Below, piece by piece: positions 51,562 to 53,847 of a DNA stretch of 53,847 nt. The position numbers and the translations under genes are program-made. Each line of letters starts with the position of its first letter. The first letter of the stretch is position 1. The stretch covers positions 1 to 53,847 of the forward strand of contig CBDVAP010000004.1 in assembly GCA_965372015.1 (NCBI GenBank), read 5' to 3'. The notes beneath the pieces were generated by a model. It was given only the letters and a program-made list of their open reading frames with translations, searched no databases and was not told the DNA's origin. Origin of the DNA: JACZSB01 sp965372015. Lineage in GTDB: Bacteria; Fidelibacterota; Marinisomatia; SCGC-AAA003-L08; TS1B11.

Positions 51562-52107
51562 TTAATCCCGCGCCGGCTCACCCAACTCCTGCAACTTGGC
51601 ATGGGCCTCGGCGAATTGGGTTGCGGCCCGTTCCACGTAGGTGGTGACCTCGTCGATGTAGCCATCGGCGGAGGCCGACCAGACCCGGTTCAAGTAACGC
51701 TCTCCGGCGGCGAAGATACTCATAACATCCGCATAGGCCTGTAGCCCGTGGACCTGGGCGATCACTTCCCGGGATTCAGCGAAAGTGTTCAAATCGGCGG
51801 GGAATAGCGCGTCGATCCGGTGGCGGAATTCGTAAACGTTCAGCGCGTCCTGCTCCTGGCGTAGCTGGCCGAAATTCCGGACCACATTCTCCAGACTTGA
51901 CACCACACTCTGCAAGTTGCTATCCATGACCCCTTCAGAACGTGAGGCCCGGATGGTGGCCAGCCGCACCGCCACTACTCCCCCGGCCCCGACCAGCAAC
52001 GCCGAAATGAACCAGCTCCAGGAGACTATTACCAATTCGTCCGAGACCGCTAGGATTGCGCCGCCCAGGAAACCAACCGTGATTAACAGGTAACCGATCT
52101 TCTTCAT
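51562..52107 (-). CDS. Membrane protein with two N-terminal helices and a helical cytoplasmic part
   Basis: 181 residues. Two hydrophobic segments (~5-21 and ~30-48, the second being SALLVGAGGVVAVRLA-like) form a hairpin. The rest is predicted helical and Glu/Arg-rich (SVVSSLENVVRNFGQLRQEQ), probably coiled coil. I recognise no specific family. A TAAGGAGAG site precedes the ATG, and the gene starts 12 bases after the OPT transporter gene on the same strand, so the two are probably cotranscribed and may work together. Confidence 0.75.
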   Translation of the reverse strand: MKKIGYLLITVGFLGGAILAVSDELVIVSWSWFISALLVGAGGVVAVRLATIRASRSEGVMDSNLQSVVSSLENVVRNFGQLRQEQDALNVYEFRHRIDALFPADLNTFAESREVIAQVHGLQAYADVMSIFAAGERYLNRVWSASADGYIDEVTTYVERAATQFAEAHAKLQELGEPARD

Positions 52108-52119
52108 GGCTTTCTCTCC

Positions 52120-53847
52120 TTAACCGGTGCTGATTATGCCGGTAATCACGTAGTAGATAGCGTAACTGACCCCGATCAAGGCCTCGCCCACAATCAATCC
52201 GGCAGCCACGGGGACTCCCACATTCTCGGCCCACTCATGACCCTTTTTCCAATCGATCAGCACCCGGGAGACGGTACCGATGGTATAGGTCAGCACGATA
52301 TTGAAAGGCAGGTAGAATCCCAACCCCACCAGGATGCCCAGGCCGCCAATGCCGCTGGCGCTGAGCAGGGCCCCCATACCTGCGCCGGCCATGTATTTCT
52401 GTACCGGGACCTCGGCCCCCAGGATCCCGCTGATCATGGCCGCCAGGGCCTGTCCCTGGGGAGCCGGCAAGGTGGTTGAGCCCAGGGTGTATGCTTTGTG
52501 CAGGACGAATATCAGTCCCATTATCAGGATCGGGCCCAGCCAGGTGCCCAGGAACTGGGCGATCTGTTGCTTGCGCGGTATGGCCCCCACCAGGTATCCC
52601 GTCTTTAAGTCCAGCATCAGGTCGGTGGCCATGGCCATGGCTACACAGGCCGCGGCGCCTACCATTACCGATGAAATGATGGCTGCCCGGTCGCCCAACC
52701 CGCTGCTGATGATGATCAGGATGGTTACGGCGATCAGGGTCATTCCACTCAGTGGCGACCAGTTCGTGCGCCCGATGCACTCGGACAGCACCACCCCGGC
52801 CACCCAGATCCACAGTGTTCCCAGCAATGCCATGGCGGCGCCCCGCAACAGCCCCATCTCCTCCACCGAGTTGACCGCGATAATCAGCAGCAGCAGTGTC
52901 GCCAGTCCCACCCCGATATACAATAGCCGGATGGGCAGCTCGTCCTGGGAAATTGCCGACTTGGTCTGGGAGGCCATCTGCATACTGCGCACCGCGCTCA
53001 CCACCAACGGCAGAGCAATGGCGATGCCGGTCAGGGCGCCGCCGATCAACATACCGATCCCCACCGGGCGGAATAGTTGTATCCGCATGTAATTGGGCAA
53101 GGTTTGCCCGGCCGCGGCCAATGCCTGTTGATCCGGTAGCAGTCCCTGGGCGGCCAGGATCGGGGCCAGGAACCAATAACAGACGAAGCCCCCCACGATG
53201 AAGTACACGCCGCCTCTGCCGGCCAGGAATCCTACCCCGATAGTCAACATTGATAGATACCAGACCCCGTTCATATACTCCGGCCAGCCGAAAATTGCTC
53301 CCAGGTCCCAATTGGCGATACCGAAAGATTGAGAGAAGTAATGGGCCACGGCACTCACCAATACGCCTCCCATCAGCAATTGGGCCTTGCGAACACCGGC
53401 GCCGGGGGATTTCAGTATGGTAGCCACCGCAATGCCCCCCGGGAATGCCAACCGCTCATAGTCGATCATCTGCTTGCGCAGCGGGATAATGAACGCAATG
53501 CCCAGGACTCCCCCGGCGATACAGCCGAACACCATCAGGACCGGGTTGAAATCGGTCTCACCCAATATAAACAGGGCCGGGACGGTAAACATCATCCCCG
53601 CCGAGGCGCCGTTCACTGAACTGGCGATGGTCTGGTTAATATTGTTCTCGATGATACTGGTGCGTTTCATGACACCCCGCAATACCCCGAAACCAAGGAT
53701 GGCGGCCAGCTCTGACCCTTCGATGGAGAACCCCAGGATCAAGGAAGCATAGCCGATGCTGATTGTGATCAGGGCGCCGATTATATAACCGACTACAATG
53801 GCCGGCAGGGTCAGCTCGGGATAGGGTCCCCGGCGAATGGGTAGGCC
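52120..53847 (-). CDS. OPT-family oligopeptide-type transporter (5' end outside window)
   Basis: The frame enters from the right edge and ends at TAA near 52120, giving about 575 residues without the true start. The protein is almost entirely membrane helices with OPT-family features: SIIENNINQTIASSVNGASA, YERLAFPGGIAVATIL and ATDLMLDLKTGYLVGAIPRK. The OPT superfamily imports oligopeptides or metal-siderophore complexes with protons. Bacterial members without a known substrate are common. The N-terminal ~30-60 residues are missing. Confidence 0.9.
   Translation of the reverse strand, partial: GLPIRRGPYPELTLPAIVVGYIIGALITISIGYASLILGFSIEGSELAAILGFGVLRGVMKRTSIIENNINQTIASSVNGASAGMMFTVPALFILGETDFNPVLMVFGCIAGGVLGIAFIIPLRKQMIDYERLAFPGGIAVATILKSPGAGVRKAQLLMGGVLVSAVAHYFSQSFGIANWDLGAIFGWPEYMNGVWYLSMLTIGVGFLAGRGGVYFIVGGFVCYWFLAPILAAQGLLPDQQALAAAGQTLPNYMRIQLFRPVGIGMLIGGALTGIAIALPLVVSAVRSMQMASQTKSAISQDELPIRLLYIGVGLATLLLLIIAVNSVEEMGLLRGAAMALLGTLWIWVAGVVLSECIGRTNWSPLSGMTLIAVTILIIISSGLGDRAAIISSVMVGAAACVAMAMATDLMLDLKTGYLVGAIPRKQQIAQFLGTWLGPILIMGLIFVLHKAYTLGSTTLPAPQGQALAAMISGILGAEVPVQKYMAGAGMGALLSASGIGGLGILVGLGFYLPFNIVLTYTIGTVSRVLIDWKKGHEWAENVGVPVAAGLIVGEALIGVSYAIYYVITGIISTG

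Noticed and set aside
52235..53311. 358-codon minus-strand frame overlapping the OPT transporter in another frame
   Set aside because: Gly/Arg/Pro-rich translation typical of an out-of-frame reading of the transporter gene.

Overview
The window looks like a chromosomal segment of a Gram-negative, flagellated bacterium from, or close to, the FCB group (Marinimicrobia, Calditrichota and KSB1-like lineages are the best guesses). This rests on four observations. A secreted subtilase ends in a NYPNPFNP-type (type IX-like) sorting domain. Lipoproteins and outer-membrane-type proteins are present. There is a class II ribonucleotide reductase. A menaquinone-type respiratory complex is encoded. The phylum assignment is inference; there is no rRNA in the window.

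Layout. 1-834: the end of flgL, then fliW and csrA (flagellar post-transcriptional control), followed by a possible broken flgM-like gene. 1413-5177: a CRP-like regulator coupled to a degenerate glycosyltransferase/TPR protein, an XRE regulator and a SprA-related protein. 5456-10147: a compact molybdenum-cofactor operon (moaA, moaC-moaB fusion, TSUP permease, moeA, moaD, moaE), then pyruvate kinase and a lipoprotein. 19141 down to 12615 (minus strand): a six-gene operon for a membrane redox complex resembling Qrc and alternative complex III. It comprises a pentaheme cytochrome, a molybdopterin-family protein, a four-cluster ferredoxin, an NrfD-type quinol protein, a small membrane protein and a tetraheme cytochrome. 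20646-27134: pyrR-pyrB-pyrC behind an attenuator-like hairpin, then the ribosomal/translation block rplM-rpsI-rpsB-tsf-pyrH-frr. 29747 down to 27204: nrdJ with a near-perfect NrdR box upstream, next to tRNA-Gly(CCC).

30241-48599 is envelope-related. It holds an M49-like peptidase, then a run LPP20-like / TPR-SLH lipoprotein / LPP20-like / FecR / CHASE2-adenylate cyclase. After these come a large S8 peptidase, a lysozyme-like exported protein near a sigma-54 promoter motif, an active/inactive M16 peptidase pair and a CsgG-like protein. I consider the LPP20-SLH-FecR-CHASE2 cyclase run the best candidate for an undescribed system: an envelope sensor producing cAMP, with a possible receiver in the CRP-like protein at 1413.

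48600-53847: a 200-bp element with terminal inverted repeats, an isolated pduS-pduT pair (bacterial microcompartment redox conduit with no other shell or enzyme genes nearby), an RRM RNA-binding protein and an OPT-family transporter that runs off the right edge. No CRISPR array, rRNA or transposase gene was seen.
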